Below are positions 40,495 to 40,536 of a DNA stretch of 40,536 nucleotides, one piece after another. The position numbers were made by a program, and so were the translations under genes. The stretch is from Desulfobacterales bacterium (GTDB taxonomy: Bacteria; Desulfobacterota; Desulfobacteria; Desulfobacterales; SURF-7). The stretch spans positions 1 through 40,536 of the forward strand of contig JABHLN010000026.1 in NCBI GenBank assembly GCA_018693105.1. Reading direction: 5' to 3'. How positions within the stretch are numbered: the stretch's first letter is position 1; each line of letters begins with the position of its first letter. The notes under the pieces are model-generated. The model ran no database searches and was not told the origin of the DNA. It saw only the letters and a list, made by a program, of their open reading frames with translations.

Positions 40495-40536
40495 TTGAGG
40501 AACTCGTAAAAAGTATAACCGATGGCTAAGTAAAAA
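40495..40536 (+). repeat. Dispersed short repeat, copy C (cut by window end)
   Basis: TGAGGAACTCGTAAAAAGTATAACCGATGGCTAAG matches copy B (30246) at roughly 80 percent over about 43 nt, counted by eye. It begins 4-5 bp after the fmdB stop, in the sense orientation of that gene, and runs off the window, so the second unit is not visible. Confidence 0.6.

Noticed and set aside
1-40536. tRNA, rRNA, CRISPR array, IS element or prophage
   Set aside because: No tRNA-like T-loop in intergenic DNA, no regularly spaced repeats, and no transposase, integrase or phage gene among the ORFs.

Overview
The window reads as a chromosomal segment from a low-GC, Gram-negative bacterium, most likely a Desulfobacterota (deltaproteobacterial, Desulfobacterales-like) genome. 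The reasons are a continuous lysS-lolC-lolD-bamA-skp-lpxD-fabZ-lpxA-lpxI-Gfo/Idh-lpxB-lpxJ-msbA-lptF-lptG-waaA-lpxK supercluster, the use of LpxI instead of LpxH, a DUF374 (LpxJ-type) acyltransferase instead of LpxL, a DHH-CBS-tRNA nucleotidyltransferase fusion, and a trpS-scpA-scpB-fmdB block. The taxonomic call is inference from gene order and family choice; no rRNA or tRNA gene was found.

Layout. (1) 1-1534 (+): the 3' end of an MBOAT O-acyltransferase and an SGNH-type partner, typical of extracellular glycan O-acetylation. (2) 1641-7457 (-): a surface-glycan operon, read right to left: two GT2 glycosyltransferases, a GT4 glycosyltransferase, a CatB-like hexapeptide acetyltransferase, an FkbM methyltransferase and a membrane-anchored SGNH hydrolase. 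(3) 7737-9132 (+): a second hexapeptide acetyltransferase and a sulfotransferase-like P-loop protein, wedged on the opposite strand. (4) 9172-29857 (-): the outer-membrane biogenesis supercluster. It covers lipid A assembly (lpxD, lpxA, lpxI, lpxB, lpxK, lpxJ), Kdo transfer (waaA), flipping (msbA), LPS export permeases (lptF, lptG), beta-barrel assembly (bamA, skp), lipoprotein release (lolC, lolD) and lysS. (5) 30384-33162 (-): pilC and a PilS-like sensor kinase, without pilR next to them. (6) 33441-34376 (-): a radical SAM protein with a winged-helix tail. (7) 34622-40491 (+): DHH-CBS-nucleotidyltransferase fusion, trpS, scpA, scpB and an FmdB zinc-ribbon protein.

How the genes work together. 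Regions 1-3 build and decorate surface glycan (transfer, acetylation, methylation, probably sulfation). Region 4 makes the lipid A-Kdo anchor, flips it, begins its transport to the outer membrane, and also supplies the machinery that inserts outer-membrane proteins and releases lipoproteins. The supercluster is tightly packed but has two visible breaks. One is a strong intrinsic terminator directly abutting a candidate promoter between bamA and skp. The other is a roughly 0.6-0.7 kb gene-free gap between skp and lpxD that carries an 18-bp perfect palindrome.

The least ordinary features are: a BamA with an extra TolB/CsgG-like N-terminal domain and an acidic DxDGDGDxDGDD insertion just after its MRGF motif; a GnnA-like Gfo/Idh dehydrogenase between lpxI and lpxB with no GnnB aminotransferase in view; and a short dispersed repeat (core TGATG-N3-TCGTAAAAAG) found three times, each time at or just after a stop codon and in the sense orientation of that gene. 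I did not find a CRISPR array, prophage, IS element or defence island. All sequence calls were made by eye; no searches were run.
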